DNA of 64,000 nucleotides from Flammeovirgaceae bacterium. GTDB taxonomy: Bacteria; Bacteroidota; Bacteroidia; Cytophagales; Cyclobacteriaceae. The DNA is taken from assembly GCA_020635915.1 (NCBI GenBank), contig JACJYU010000002.1, positions 496,001 to 560,000 of the forward strand, written 5' to 3'. Positions within the stretch are counted from its first letter, which is position 1. Each line of letters begins with the position of its first letter. The notes under the pieces were generated by a model. That model ran no database searches. It saw only the letters and a list, made by a program, of their open reading frames with translations, and was not told the DNA's origin. The translations under genes were made by a program, and so were the position numbers. Of the stretch, positions 34,629 through 42,936 are shown piece by piece.

Positions 34629-35536
34629 AACCTTTCGGCAATCCTTAATTTTGCGCTTCGCGCCCTGTTATTTTGTTCAAGCTCTTCCTCCTCGGCCATT
34701 ATTGGCTTTCGGTTGACCGCTTTAAATGGCCTGATGGGGTTGCCATAAAAATCTTTTTCCAATTCGCCATGTACCTTTCCTGTGTTGATGTAATTTTTTA
34801 CCAACCTGTCTTCCAACGAGTGGTACGATATTACCACCAGTCTTCCGCCCGGGCCCACCACCTCACCGCACTGCAGGAGAAAGGATTCCAAAGCTTCCAT
34901 CTCTTTGTTCACCTCAATGCGCAATGCCTGAAAAACCTGGGCAAAATATTTGAAGTCCTTTCCCCGGGGGGCTATGGGCTTCAATACTTCCAGCAAATCA
35001 TAATTGCGTTCAAACCTTTTCCGGTTTCTGGCCTGCACTACCATTTTGGCTGTCGTCCTGGCATTTTTTACCTCCCCGTACATTCCAAAAACCTTATGCA
35101 GTTCCCCTTCCGGGTATTCATTTAAAACCCGGGCCGCGGTAACTTTTCCCTTCACGTCCATTCGCATGTCGAGGGGGCCATCAAAGCGGGTTGAAAACCC
35201 CCGCCCTGGTGCATCGATCTGGTGGGACGAAACCCCCAGGTCAGCCAGTATGCCGTTTACGCGGGTGATTTGGTTTAGCTTCAAATACTTTTTCATGTAC
35301 TTGAAGTTGGCTTGACAAAATGTAAAAGAACGGTAGTTGATTTTTTCGGCCTCGCGCCTCGCATCCTCGTCCTGATCAAAGGCAATCAACCGCCCACCTT
35401 TGATCCTTTCCAGTATTTTCAAACTGTGCCCGCCCCCCCCAAAGGTTACGTCCACATAAACCCCTTCCGGGTCGATGTTGAGGGCGGAAATACATTTACT
35501 GAGCAAGACAGGCTGGTGATAGCGTGCCCCGCCCAT
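34619..35536 (-). CDS. rsmH: 16S rRNA (cytosine1402-N4)-methyltransferase
   Basis: 305 residues. HQPVLLSKCISAL, the SAM-binding DVTFGGGGHSLKIL at about 29-42, LADLGVSSHQIDAPGRGFS and SYHSLEDRLVKNY are family hallmarks. RsmH (formerly MraW) methylates C1402 of 16S rRNA. The ATG shares one base with the mraZ stop, as in many dcw clusters. Confidence 0.97.
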   Translation of the reverse strand: MGGARYHQPVLLSKCISALNIDPEGVYVDVTFGGGGHSLKILERIKGGRLIAFDQDEDARREAEKINYRSFTFCQANFKYMKKYLKLNQITRVNGILADLGVSSHQIDAPGRGFSTRFDGPLDMRMDVKGKVTAARVLNEYPEGELHKVFGMYGEVKNARTTAKMVVQARNRKRFERNYDLLEVLKPIAPRGKDFKYFAQVFQALRIEVNKEMEALESFLLQCGEVVGPGGRLVVISYHSLEDRLVKNYINTGKVHGELEKDFYGNPIRPFKAVNRKPIMAEEEELEQNNRARSAKLRIAERLWI

Positions 35537-35979
35537 TACTCGTCAAGGTATTTCTGCGCCAGTTTAGACAACTCACCAGGGTCATTGATCAGATGTTTCC
35601 CATACTGGTCGGGGTTCCATATCTCCACCTTATTGCCCATGCCCACCAGGATGGCCTCCTTGTCGATTTGGGAATACCCCAGCATGTTTTTTGGAATGAG
35701 AAACCGGCCGTTGGCATCAAGTTCAACGGTGGCCGTTCCGGAGAAAAAGTTGCGTTGCAACTTCCGGTACTCTTCGTTGAATTCGCTAAGGCCTGAAATC
35801 TTTGAGAAGACTTTCCTGAATTCCACCATAGGATAGAGGATAAGGCATGGCTCAAACCCCCTGCGGATCACCAGCTCATGGCCGGAACCGTCCGGCAACT
35901 GGCTTTTGATCCGGGCAGGCAATACCAGCCTCCCCTTGGAATCCAATTTGCTCTCATACTCACTGGTGAAGAAAGTCAT
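35536..35979 (-). CDS. mraZ: transcriptional regulator MraZ
   Basis: 147 residues formed by two AbrB-like swapped-hairpin halves: FTSEYESKLDSKGRLVLPARIK near the N-terminus and GTATVELDANGRFLIPKNML near 76-100. MraZ is a DNA-binding repressor or activator of its own dcw operon in E. coli and Mycoplasma, binding as a ring to short tandem repeats. Four such repeats lie 87-122 nt upstream. First gene of the cluster. Confidence 0.96.
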   Translation of the reverse strand: MTFFTSEYESKLDSKGRLVLPARIKSQLPDGSGHELVIRRGFEPCLILYPMVEFRKVFSKISGLSEFNEEYRKLQRNFFSGTATVELDANGRFLIPKNMLGYSQIDKEAILVGMGNKVEIWNPDQYGKHLINDPGELSKLAQKYLDE

Positions 35980-36044
35980 GACGTTTTAGTGGTTGTCTTT
36001 TCTTTTTTACCTCCCCATCTGCCAATAGGAAGGTTCTCCTAAAA

Positions 36045-36074
36045 CAAACATAGGTAGAAAAATAACATTTTCAA
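36045..36074 (-). promoter_or_regulatory. dcw cluster promoter
   Basis: On the minus strand TTG (36072-36074), a 19-nt spacer and TATGTTTG (36045-36052) match the Bacteroidota promoter TTG-N19-TAnnTTTG exactly. Transcription should start near 36038, giving a leader of about 58 nt before the mraZ ATG. The -33 element lies inside the MraZ repeat array. Confidence 0.75.
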
Positions 36075-36101
36075 CCACTTTCTCCCACTTTATGACACTT
36101 T
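36066..36101 (-). promoter_or_regulatory. MraZ-binding box array (four repeats, 10-nt period)
   Basis: Read on the minus strand, AAAGTG occurs at 36096-36101, 36086-36091 and 36076-36081, and AAAATG at 36066-36071, each exactly 10 nt apart. AAAGTG repeats are the MraZ boxes known from Mycoplasma, and the GTGGGAG between boxes resembles the TGGG repeats bound by E. coli MraZ. The array overlaps the -33 element, fitting autoregulation. Confidence 0.75.
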
Positions 36102-36226
36102 ATGGGCTATTCTGACATTTATCCCCGATGGCCTTACAACCGGGCTCTTTGCCGGAAAACGGGCGCCTGGCATGGATTTTCCGGTTATCTACCTGATTAT
36201 CAGATGATTGCAATACGTTAATAAGT

Positions 36227-36247
36227 AAAAAAACCCGGAACCGGGGG
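36227..36247 (-). terminator. intrinsic terminator after the TonB receptor gene
   Basis: Minus-strand hairpin CCCG-GTTC-CGGG followed by seven T, 28 nt past the TonB receptor stop. Confidence 0.6.
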
Positions 36248-36274
36248 TTATCGGCCGGGGGATGGGGAAAGGCC

Positions 36275-38122
36275 TTACATTTTATAGGAAACCCCCATTT
36301 TAAACCACCTGCCAGGCATGACCACCAGGTTGGTCTCCTTATATAGGGTGTTGAAAATATTGGTGGCATCCATAAAAACGTCCATCCGGCCAGCGTTTAT
36401 GCTTATCCTGGAGTCCACAACCGTATAATCGTCCAATGTCGCCCGGTCTGCATACCTGAAATAAACAGACTGCCTCAGCCATTTGGTGTATTGAAGGCTT
36501 AACCCTGCCGAAAACTGGTGTTTTAGGTTGTCCAGGGCATATCTCGAAAAAAGGGCATCGCCACTCGAGACTTCCACGTTTCCTATATAGGTGTAATTGA
36601 TGTCCAATTTTTGGATGGCACTCTTTTGTCCTGTAAAAGAAGAAGGCGAAAATAAGACCGTAAGGTCCATCCCATCCATGCCCACTTTTGATATGTTCCC
36701 GGCCTGCCATGGCTCATTGGCGGCATTTCTCGTCCAGTCTATGGTGTTCTTTCCCTGCCGGGCAAAATAGCTCACTTGCCCAAAGAGCCCACGGACGCCC
36801 AAAAGTTTAACACCAAGCTCATACGAAACTGCTTTTTCAGGCTTCAAAGCGGGGTTTCCCTGGTTGGCAGGGTCGGAATAATACAAGTCGGTGAAAGAGG
36901 GTACGCGATAGGTGTATCCCCAATTGCCAAACAACTTTACCGACTGCCCTACCGTATAGCCGATGTCAATGCCCGGGAACACGTTCAAGCCAAAATCGGA
37001 ATAATAGTTCATCTGCGCCCCCGGGGTGGCATCCAACTTATTATCAAACAAAACAAAGCGGTGCTCGGCAAACAACGTAGCCACGTCCCGGTCATGGTCC
37101 CCCAGGTTGTTGCTTTCCAGCCCCACCCTGTTGAGGTCAATGCCAATGCCCGTGCTGCCAAGCTTTCCCTCATGGGTGGTGTTTACCTCCATGCCAAAGG
37201 TTTTTCCTGTATGTATGTTTTCATAATAAGCAGGATTGGACCTGATGAATATATAGTCGTCTTTGTTTCCCCTGAAGTACACCCGGGGCCGCACCGACCA
37301 CGCCCCGTTGGTTTGTGGGTCATAGGACAACGAGGCCAGGCTGGTTTGCACCTCTTCATACTGGTCGCGAAAATCCTCGCTTGCATAAAACCCATTGGCA
37401 CCAAATTTCCTCCCGGTAATGCCGCCCATGACCGTAATGGTGCCCGTCCCTGTTTTTACCTTTGATTGATAGAAAAAATTGTTGATGCTGTAGTCCGTAT
37501 TGTATTTATACCCGCCTGACTGGTCGCGGCCTATGCTTGCGAAATGGCTTGCTTTATCGCCCACATAGGCCCCGCTGATTTTACCTCCCCACATTTCGAA
37601 ATCACCGCCCGTTAATTGCACCGTGAGGCCATTTTTTTCCGGGGTTTTTGTGATGAAGTTGATGGCCCCGGCAAAGGCATTTTGTCCATAGATACGGGCT
37701 GCCGGCCCCTTGATTATTTCTATCCTTTCAATATTGGCAATATCTATCGGCAGGTTCATGGCGTGGTGCCCCGATTGGGGATCGCTCATTTTAATCCCAT
37801 TGACCAAAATCAAAACCTGGTCAAATGTACTTCCCCTTATCCCTGGATCGGCCTGAACACCATTGGCCCCGCGCTGCCGGATGTCCATGCCTGCATAATA
37901 GCGCAACACATCCGATGGGCTAATGGCCGGGGCATTTTTAATGTCCTGAGGCATGATTACGATCACATTGGCAGAACCCTCGTCAAAGCCGGTTTGTATC
38001 CTGTTGGAATGGACCACCACTTCATCCAGCCGGATGGTATCGCCCTGGGCATAGGCAACAACAAATGGCCCAAGTATAAAAGGAAGGAAAAAGAGTGCTC
38101 TCAAATCAATTCTATTTAACAT
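36275..38122 (-). CDS. TonB-dependent outer-membrane receptor
   Basis: 615 residues with a signal peptide (to about 25, ending VVAYAQ). A TonB box-like RLDEVVVHSNR starts the mature protein, then the plug domain (SPSDVLRYYAGMDIRQRGANGVQADPGIRGSTFDQVLILVNGIK...GPAARIYGQNAFAGAINF) and a beta barrel ending MGVSYKM. It looks like the cobalamin/siderophore type and lacks the N-terminal carboxypeptidase-like domain of SusC proteins. Substrate unknown; no SusD or ABC uptake genes adjoin. Its stop is followed by a terminator. Confidence 0.9.
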   Translation of the reverse strand: MLNRIDLRALFFLPFILGPFVVAYAQGDTIRLDEVVVHSNRIQTGFDEGSANVIVIMPQDIKNAPAISPSDVLRYYAGMDIRQRGANGVQADPGIRGSTFDQVLILVNGIKMSDPQSGHHAMNLPIDIANIERIEIIKGPAARIYGQNAFAGAINFITKTPEKNGLTVQLTGGDFEMWGGKISGAYVGDKASHFASIGRDQSGGYKYNTDYSINNFFYQSKVKTGTGTITVMGGITGRKFGANGFYASEDFRDQYEEVQTSLASLSYDPQTNGAWSVRPRVYFRGNKDDYIFIRSNPAYYENIHTGKTFGMEVNTTHEGKLGSTGIGIDLNRVGLESNNLGDHDRDVATLFAEHRFVLFDNKLDATPGAQMNYYSDFGLNVFPGIDIGYTVGQSVKLFGNWGYTYRVPSFTDLYYSDPANQGNPALKPEKAVSYELGVKLLGVRGLFGQVSYFARQGKNTIDWTRNAANEPWQAGNISKVGMDGMDLTVLFSPSSFTGQKSAIQKLDINYTYIGNVEVSSGDALFSRYALDNLKHQFSAGLSLQYTKWLRQSVYFRYADRATLDDYTVVDSRISINAGRMDVFMDATNIFNTLYKETNLVVMPGRWFKMGVSYKM

Positions 38123-38145
38123 GCAAGTATAATGGCTTTTGGGTT

Positions 38146-39324
38146 TTAGTTAATGGCTTTTTTCTGGCGAAGTTGGGTTATTTCCGCTGCGGACAACCCC
38201 AACATACCGGTTAGGATTTCCTCCGAGTGCTGGCCAAACCGGGGTGGCGCAGTGAGGCGCGATACGTTGGGAAGGCTACCGTTGCAATGGCCTACCATGT
38301 TCCTCGTTCCTGTTATCCCGTCACCGTGTATTAAAATTTCCTTTGCTTCCTTCATTTCAAATACCCCTTTAAGGTCCTGGATTATTCCCGCTGGTATCTT
38401 ATATCTGTTGCACCCTGCCATAAAATCCATTGTGCCCATTCTTGATATGCCCTCCTGGAGCGCAACATTCAGCCCCTCCCTGTTTTTTACGCGCTGGGCA
38501 TTATTGACAAACGCAGGGTCCGATGCCAACCCGCTCATCCCCAACAGGGCACACAGATATTTAAACTGCCGGTCGCTGCCCACTGCCAGCAGCACCCGCC
38601 TGTTGTCCTGGGCGATGTAGGTATCACCATAAGGTGCAATGTTGGGGTGGGCAGAGCCTTTGCGCACCGGTAGTTGGTTGGCCACCAACCAATTGGCCGC
38701 CTGGTTGGCCAATGATGCCACTGCCGCTTGAATGAGGGATACTTCCACCAGGCTTCCCTTACCCGTTGCTGCCCTGCGTATCATGGCCAGCAACAAGCCC
38801 TCCTTTAGTTGGTGCGCGGCCAGCACGTCAATCAGGGCCACGGGCATTTTCAAGGGTGCCCCGCCTGCTTCCCCGTTCAAGTCCATAAACCCGGATTCGG
38901 CCTGGATGACCGCATCATACCCCACCCGTTCGTTGTCCGGGCCATATCCCGTCACTTGCCCGTAGATCAAAGAAGGGTTGAGCAGGGAGAGGGTGGGAAA
39001 ATCCACTCCCAGTTTTTCTGCATCCCCCGGCTTGTAGCTCGCAACCACCACATCGGCCTTTGCCGCCAATTGGTGAACGATCTCTTTTCCGTCCTTTGTG
39101 GAAAGGTCCACCGCCAGGCTTTTTTTCCCCCAATTCACGGAAGTATAATATGCCGACATGGCACCATCGCTTTCGCCTTTTCCCTTCCAGGTGCGTGTAA
39201 CATCGCCACCCGTCCGGAGGTTCTCCACTTTTACCACCTGTGCCCCCAGCTCGGCAAAAAATTGGCCTACGCTTGGCCCCGCCAGCACAGAGGCCAGTTC
39301 CACAACCATCAAATCCTTGAACAT
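38146..39324 (-). CDS. CaiB/BaiF family CoA transferase
   Basis: 392 residues from the ATG at 39324; the frame is open 19 codons further but MFKDLMVVELASVLAGPSVGQF is the usual family start. Class III CoA-transferase features: GPSVGQFFAELGAQVVKVEN, GKKSLAVDLSTKDGKE, DVVVASYKPGDAEKLGVD and VTGYGPDN. These enzymes move CoA between carboxylic acids; the acids here are unknown. It lies 23 nt from the TonB receptor gene, so both may be cotranscribed, without an obvious functional link. Confidence 0.92.
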   Translation of the reverse strand: MFKDLMVVELASVLAGPSVGQFFAELGAQVVKVENLRTGGDVTRTWKGKGESDGAMSAYYTSVNWGKKSLAVDLSTKDGKEIVHQLAAKADVVVASYKPGDAEKLGVDFPTLSLLNPSLIYGQVTGYGPDNERVGYDAVIQAESGFMDLNGEAGGAPLKMPVALIDVLAAHQLKEGLLLAMIRRAATGKGSLVEVSLIQAAVASLANQAANWLVANQLPVRKGSAHPNIAPYGDTYIAQDNRRVLLAVGSDRQFKYLCALLGMSGLASDPAFVNNAQRVKNREGLNVALQEGISRMGTMDFMAGCNRYKIPAGIIQDLKGVFEMKEAKEILIHGDGITGTRNMVGHCNGSLPNVSRLTAPPRFGQHSEEILTGMLGLSAAEITQLRQKKAIN

Positions 39325-39453
39325 TTCGCTATCTTGCATTGTTGTTTTCAAATCCACCATTGTTTTCGCCAGCATGGCCATTTCACCGCTGCTAAATTAT
39401 ACCAATGGTACCCTATGTGGCCACTAATTACAAGAATATTGTACCCGAAAAAC

Positions 39454-40689
39454 ATGAGGTTATATCCATTTCTACTATTGGTTTCCATCCTTGTTTCCTG
39501 TAGCCGCCCACCAGGCCCGAAGCCTGGCCCGTGGCGGGGGGTGATAGGCATGCAAGGCCAGGAATTGCCCATAAATTTTACCATAAACAAGAAAGGCAAT
39601 ACGTACACGGCAACCCTAAAAAACGTGGATGAGGAAATTGCCCTGGACGAGGTGTGCCTAAGGGGCGACTCGGTGGTTATGGTCATGCATATTTTTGATT
39701 CTGAAATCCATGCCAGGACCGATGGGGAAATCATGGATGGCTACTTTGTGAAAAACTATGAGAAGGATGTCAAGCTGCCTTTTAAAGCCGAGTTTGGCGA
39801 GGAGTACAGGTTTGCAAAGTCAGGTGGCCTGCCTTCCGAAAATTTTACAGGAAAATATGCGGTTGAGTTTGTCCACGAACAGGATACCACCGTTGCCATA
39901 GGCATATTCAACCAAAACGGCAACGAAGTGGCGGGCACTTTCCTTACCCCCACCGGTGACTACCGGTACCTGCAAGGCAATGTGGTGGATGGTAAAATGA
40001 TGCTGAGTGCTTTCGATGGAAACCATGCCTATGTTTTTGCGGCCACAAAAACAGGAGAGGGCACCTTGACAGGGGACTTTTGGAATGGGAAAGACTGGCA
40101 CGAGACGTGGACGGGGACAAAAGACGACAATGCCAAATTGCCGGATGCCGAATCTTTGACATTTTTAAAAGATGGCTATGACAAAATTGAATTTTCCTTT
40201 CCCGATGTAAACGGGAAAATGGTAAGCCTGACGGACGACAAATTCAAAGACAAGGTTGTTATCCTGCAGATCTTTGGTACCTGGTGCCCCAACTGTATGG
40301 ACGAAACGAAATTCCTGTCAAAATGGTACATTAAAAACGAGGACCGGGGCATTGAAATTTTAGGACTTGCCTATGAAGCCAAGGATGACTTTGCCTATGC
40401 CAGTGGAAGGGTGAAGAAGATGAAGGAAAAGCTGTCTGTTCCTTACGGTTTTGTCATTGCCGGCAACAAGGACAAAGAGGAGGCGGCCAAAACACTCCCT
40501 ATGCTCAACCATATACTCTCCTTTCCCACCACCATTTTTATCGGAAAGGACGGCACCGTGAGAAACATCCATACGGGCTTTACCGGGCCGGGCACCGGCA
40601 TCTATTATGAGCGGTTCATCCAGCGGTTCAACCAAATTGTGGATGACTGCCTACGCGAAGCCCCTCCGGCAAAAGGCGGGAACTTTTGA
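39454..40689 (+). CDS. TlpA-like thioredoxin-fold lipoprotein
   Basis: 411 residues from the ATG at 39454. The lipoprotein signal MRLYPFLLLVSILVSC has the lipid cysteine at 16. An unassigned beta-rich N-terminal region is followed by a TlpA/ResA-type thioredoxin domain with CPNC at 278-281 in IFGTWCPNCMDETKFL and a cis-proline region SFPTTIFIGKDG. It probably reduces or isomerises disulfides in the periplasm, as in TlpA proteins. Function of the N-terminal half unknown. Confidence 0.87.
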   Translation: MRLYPFLLLVSILVSCSRPPGPKPGPWRGVIGMQGQELPINFTINKKGNTYTATLKNVDEEIALDEVCLRGDSVVMVMHIFDSEIHARTDGEIMDGYFVKNYEKDVKLPFKAEFGEEYRFAKSGGLPSENFTGKYAVEFVHEQDTTVAIGIFNQNGNEVAGTFLTPTGDYRYLQGNVVDGKMMLSAFDGNHAYVFAATKTGEGTLTGDFWNGKDWHETWTGTKDDNAKLPDAESLTFLKDGYDKIEFSFPDVNGKMVSLTDDKFKDKVVILQIFGTWCPNCMDETKFLSKWYIKNEDRGIEILGLAYEAKDDFAYASGRVKKMKEKLSVPYGFVIAGNKDKEEAAKTLPMLNHILSFPTTIFIGKDGTVRNIHTGFTGPGTGIYYERFIQRFNQIVDDCLREAPPAKGGNF

Positions 40690-40712
40690 AGGGCAAATTA
40701 GCTTCAATACAG

Positions 40713-40720
40713 TAGTTTTG
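40713..40720 (+). promoter_or_regulatory. -7 element before mnmA
   Basis: TAGTTTTG fits TAnnTTTG and sits 35 nt before the mnmA ATG; the nearest TTG is 24 nt upstream, longer than ideal. Confidence 0.4.
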
Positions 40721-40755
40721 TAAATGGATTGGTGCGGGCTAGGCCCAGGTAGGTT

Positions 40756-41931
40756 ATGGCAAAAAAAGTAGTGGTAGGCCTTTCGGGCGGTGTTGATTCC
40801 AGCGTGGCCGCGTACCTGCTGAAAGGGCAGGGCTATGAGGTTATTGGCATGTTCATGAAAAACTGGCATGACGATTCCGTAACCCTCAGCAACGAGTGCC
40901 CTTGGCTGGACGACAGCAATGATGCCATGATAGTGGCACAGCACCTTGGCATTCCCTTTCAAACCATTGACCTGAGCACGGAATACAAAAAGCGGATAGT
41001 GGACTACATGTTCGCGGAGTACCAGCGGGGTCGCACCCCCAACCCGGACGTGCTCTGCAACCGTGAGATCAAGTTCGATATATTCCTCAAGGCCGCAATG
41101 AAACTGGGTGCCGATTTTGTGGCCACCGGGCACTATTGCCGCAAGGACGAACAACTTATGGATGGAAAAACAATCCATAGGCTATTGGCGGGCAAGGACA
41201 GCAACAAGGATCAAAGTTATTTTCTGTGCCAGCTTACCCAGGCACAGTTGGCAAAGGCCCTCTTTCCCATTGGGGAGCTGACCAAGCCGGAGGTCCGGGC
41301 GATCGCAAGAAAAATGGGGCTGGCCACTGCCGATAAAAAAGACTCCCAGGGGCTTTGCTTTATCGGCAAGGTACACCTTCCCGATTTTCTCCAGCAAAAG
41401 CTAAAGGCCAAAAAAGGGAAAGTCATCGAAATACCGCGTGATGCCGCCATTTTTGACAATGGCACGGACGGGGAAGACTACGCCACCCTTGTCCAGCCTT
41501 ACCATTTAAGCCCCGGTGCGGGGCATGTCGTGGGCGAGCACAATGGTGCACATTTTTACACCATAGGGCAACGCAAAGGGTTGAACATGGGCGGCTTTCC
41601 AAAACCGATGTTCGTCATCGGCACCGATACCGGTCAAAATTTGATCTATATGGGCCAGGGGGAAGACCACCCGGGCTTGTACAGAAAGGGGCTGTTTGTC
41701 CGTCAGGGTGACGAGCATTGGGTACGCACCGATTTGGCCCTGGGGGAGGGTGAATCCAAACGCTACAAGGTAAGGATAAGGTACCGCCAGCCGCTTGAAA
41801 ACGCCAACCTCATCAGAAAAAAAGAGGGCACCTACGTGGTCTTTGACCACCCACAGCGCGGGGTTGCCCCCGGGCAATTTGCCACCTGGTACGAGGGTGA
41901 CGAACTCATCGGCTCCGGTGTGATCAACTAA
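40756..41931 (+). CDS. mnmA: tRNA-specific 2-thiouridylase
   Basis: 391 residues. The PP-loop VVGLSGGVDSSVAAYLLK opens the protein. The catalytic cysteines are C101 in NPDVLCNREIKF and C201 in DSQGLCFIGKV. MnmA thiolates U34 of tRNA-Lys, -Glu and -Gln using a sulfur relay and ATP. It is followed at once by a strong two-way terminator shared with the repetitive-protein gene. Confidence 0.97.
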   Translation: MAKKVVVGLSGGVDSSVAAYLLKGQGYEVIGMFMKNWHDDSVTLSNECPWLDDSNDAMIVAQHLGIPFQTIDLSTEYKKRIVDYMFAEYQRGRTPNPDVLCNREIKFDIFLKAAMKLGADFVATGHYCRKDEQLMDGKTIHRLLAGKDSNKDQSYFLCQLTQAQLAKALFPIGELTKPEVRAIARKMGLATADKKDSQGLCFIGKVHLPDFLQQKLKAKKGKVIEIPRDAAIFDNGTDGEDYATLVQPYHLSPGAGHVVGEHNGAHFYTIGQRKGLNMGGFPKPMFVIGTDTGQNLIYMGQGEDHPGLYRKGLFVRQGDEHWVRTDLALGEGESKRYKVRIRYRQPLENANLIRKKEGTYVVFDHPQRGVAPGQFATWYEGDELIGSGVIN

Positions 41932-41962
41932 AAAGCCAACCCCAAAAATGAAGTTGGCTTTT
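41931..41962. terminator. bidirectional terminator between mnmA and the repetitive protein
   Basis: AAAAGCCAAC (41931-41940) and GTTGGCTTTT (41953-41962) are perfect inverted repeats with a 12-nt loop; the outer A/T runs give a T tract on both strands. It serves mnmA (+) and the convergent gene (-). Confidence 0.8.
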
Positions 41963-41979
41963 GTTGGCCATGGGATGCC

Positions 41980-42441
41980 CTAGTTTCCTGCCGCATCTTC
42001 CCTGGCATCCTTTTTCCTTTTGTGCTTTAACCTGGCGTCTTTGATGCGTTTATCTTTCAGGCGTTTATCCTTCAAGCGGGCATCTTTGATGCGCTTGTCT
42101 TTTAAGCGGGCATCCTTGATGCGCTTGTCCTTCAAGCGGGCGTCTTTGATGCGTTTGTCCTTCAAGCGGGCATCCTTGATGCGCTTGTCCTTCAAGCGGG
42201 CGTCCTTGATACGCTTGTCTTTTAAGCGGGCATCCTGAAGCCTGTCATGCTTGGCCCGCGCCATCCACATCCTCTGCTGCGCGAGGCCAGCCTGGTCCAA
42301 CCTTGCCTGCTGCAACCGCACTTGTTGTGTGCGGTCCATCCTGTCCGCACGCCTCGCCACGTCCACTGTCCGGTCCTGCCCAAAGGTGGCCACCGCAATC
42401 CCCATCAGGCCCATAAGCACCAACGTCTTTAGCTTTTTCAT
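41980..42441 (-). CDS. secreted polybasic protein with 10-residue tandem repeats
   Basis: 153 residues of no family I recognise. A signal peptide (MKKLKTLVLMGLMGIAVATFGQ) precedes a basic region (RRADRMDRTQQVRLQQARL) and then five perfect copies of ARLKDKRIKD at 71-120, a variant ARLKDKRLKD, and KRIKDARLKHKRKKD. Each unit has net charge about +3 and looks like a continuous charged alpha-helix. Codons differ between units (for example two spellings of lysine, arginine and aspartate), so the protein repeat, not just the DNA, is being kept. It probably acts in the periplasm or outside. The reading frame without stops through a 10-aa repeat, and a signal peptide, make it a real gene rather than an artefact. 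Confidence 0.75.
   Translation of the reverse strand: MKKLKTLVLMGLMGIAVATFGQDRTVDVARRADRMDRTQQVRLQQARLDQAGLAQQRMWMARAKHDRLQDARLKDKRIKDARLKDKRIKDARLKDKRIKDARLKDKRIKDARLKDKRIKDARLKDKRLKDKRIKDARLKHKRKKDAREDAAGN
42007..42231 (-). repeat. 30-bp tandem repeat coding for ARLKDKRIKD
   Basis: About 7.5 units of 30 bp with a 15-bp subperiod (RxKDx). Units differ by synonymous changes. It lies wholly inside the polybasic gene. Confidence 0.85.
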
Positions 42442-42534
42442 AACCGTGGTATTTTTCGTTCAACAATAATTTGGGGGTTGGACTGGCACGGTGGCAAAAG
42501 GTTTAATGCCACCCTCTAAATTTGCGACAAGTGG

Positions 42535-42921
42535 CTAATCCAGGGTGGTAAAAGACATTTCGTTCCCGTAATAAATCTTTGAATATTCTTGATTGGCGGC
42601 AAAGGAACGGACGAAATACCGGGTACCGGGCGATAGCAGCTCCAGTTTGATGCTGTGCTTTCCCCTCTCGCTTATGTTGCCAAGGTCGAGGCGGTTGGCC
42701 GCGTTGAAAATATCCATGCCGGGGGCCATGCCCCACAAAAAACCATACCGTATAGGCCGGATGCTGCCCACCTCCCTGACCTCCACTTCCAACACCACGC
42801 TGGTCCTTCCGATTTGTTGGGCCCCTGAAGTGGTCAATACCGGAAATTCGGCTTCATCGGTATCGCAAGAAAACGCCAGGCAACACAATAGCATGTACAA
42901 ACCGGTCCTTTTCATTTTCAA
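42535..42921 (-). CDS. putative lipoprotein with fibronectin-like fold
   Basis: 128 residues (126 from the second ATG at 42915). Lipoprotein signal with LLCCLAFSC, then an acidic start DTDEAEF and a domain reading VVLEVEVREVGSIRPIRYGFLWG...LSPGTRYFVRSFAANQEYSKIYYGNEMSFTTLD, the pattern of fibronectin type III modules in Bacteroidota surface lipoproteins. Function unknown. It starts 16 nt past the DUF502 stop, so the two are likely cotranscribed. Confidence 0.7.
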   Translation of the reverse strand: MKMKRTGLYMLLCCLAFSCDTDEAEFPVLTTSGAQQIGRTSVVLEVEVREVGSIRPIRYGFLWGMAPGMDIFNAANRLDLGNISERGKHSIKLELLSPGTRYFVRSFAANQEYSKIYYGNEMSFTTLD

Positions 42922-42936
42922 AAATAAGAAATACGG

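Noticed and set aside
42007..42231. CRISPR array
   Set aside because: The 30-bp units are contiguous, without spacers, and lie in a signal-peptide-bearing reading frame.
42020..42238. plus-strand repeat ORF with LSFKRASLMR units
   Set aside because: It is the antisense shadow of the polybasic repeat gene and has no promoter, signal or family match.
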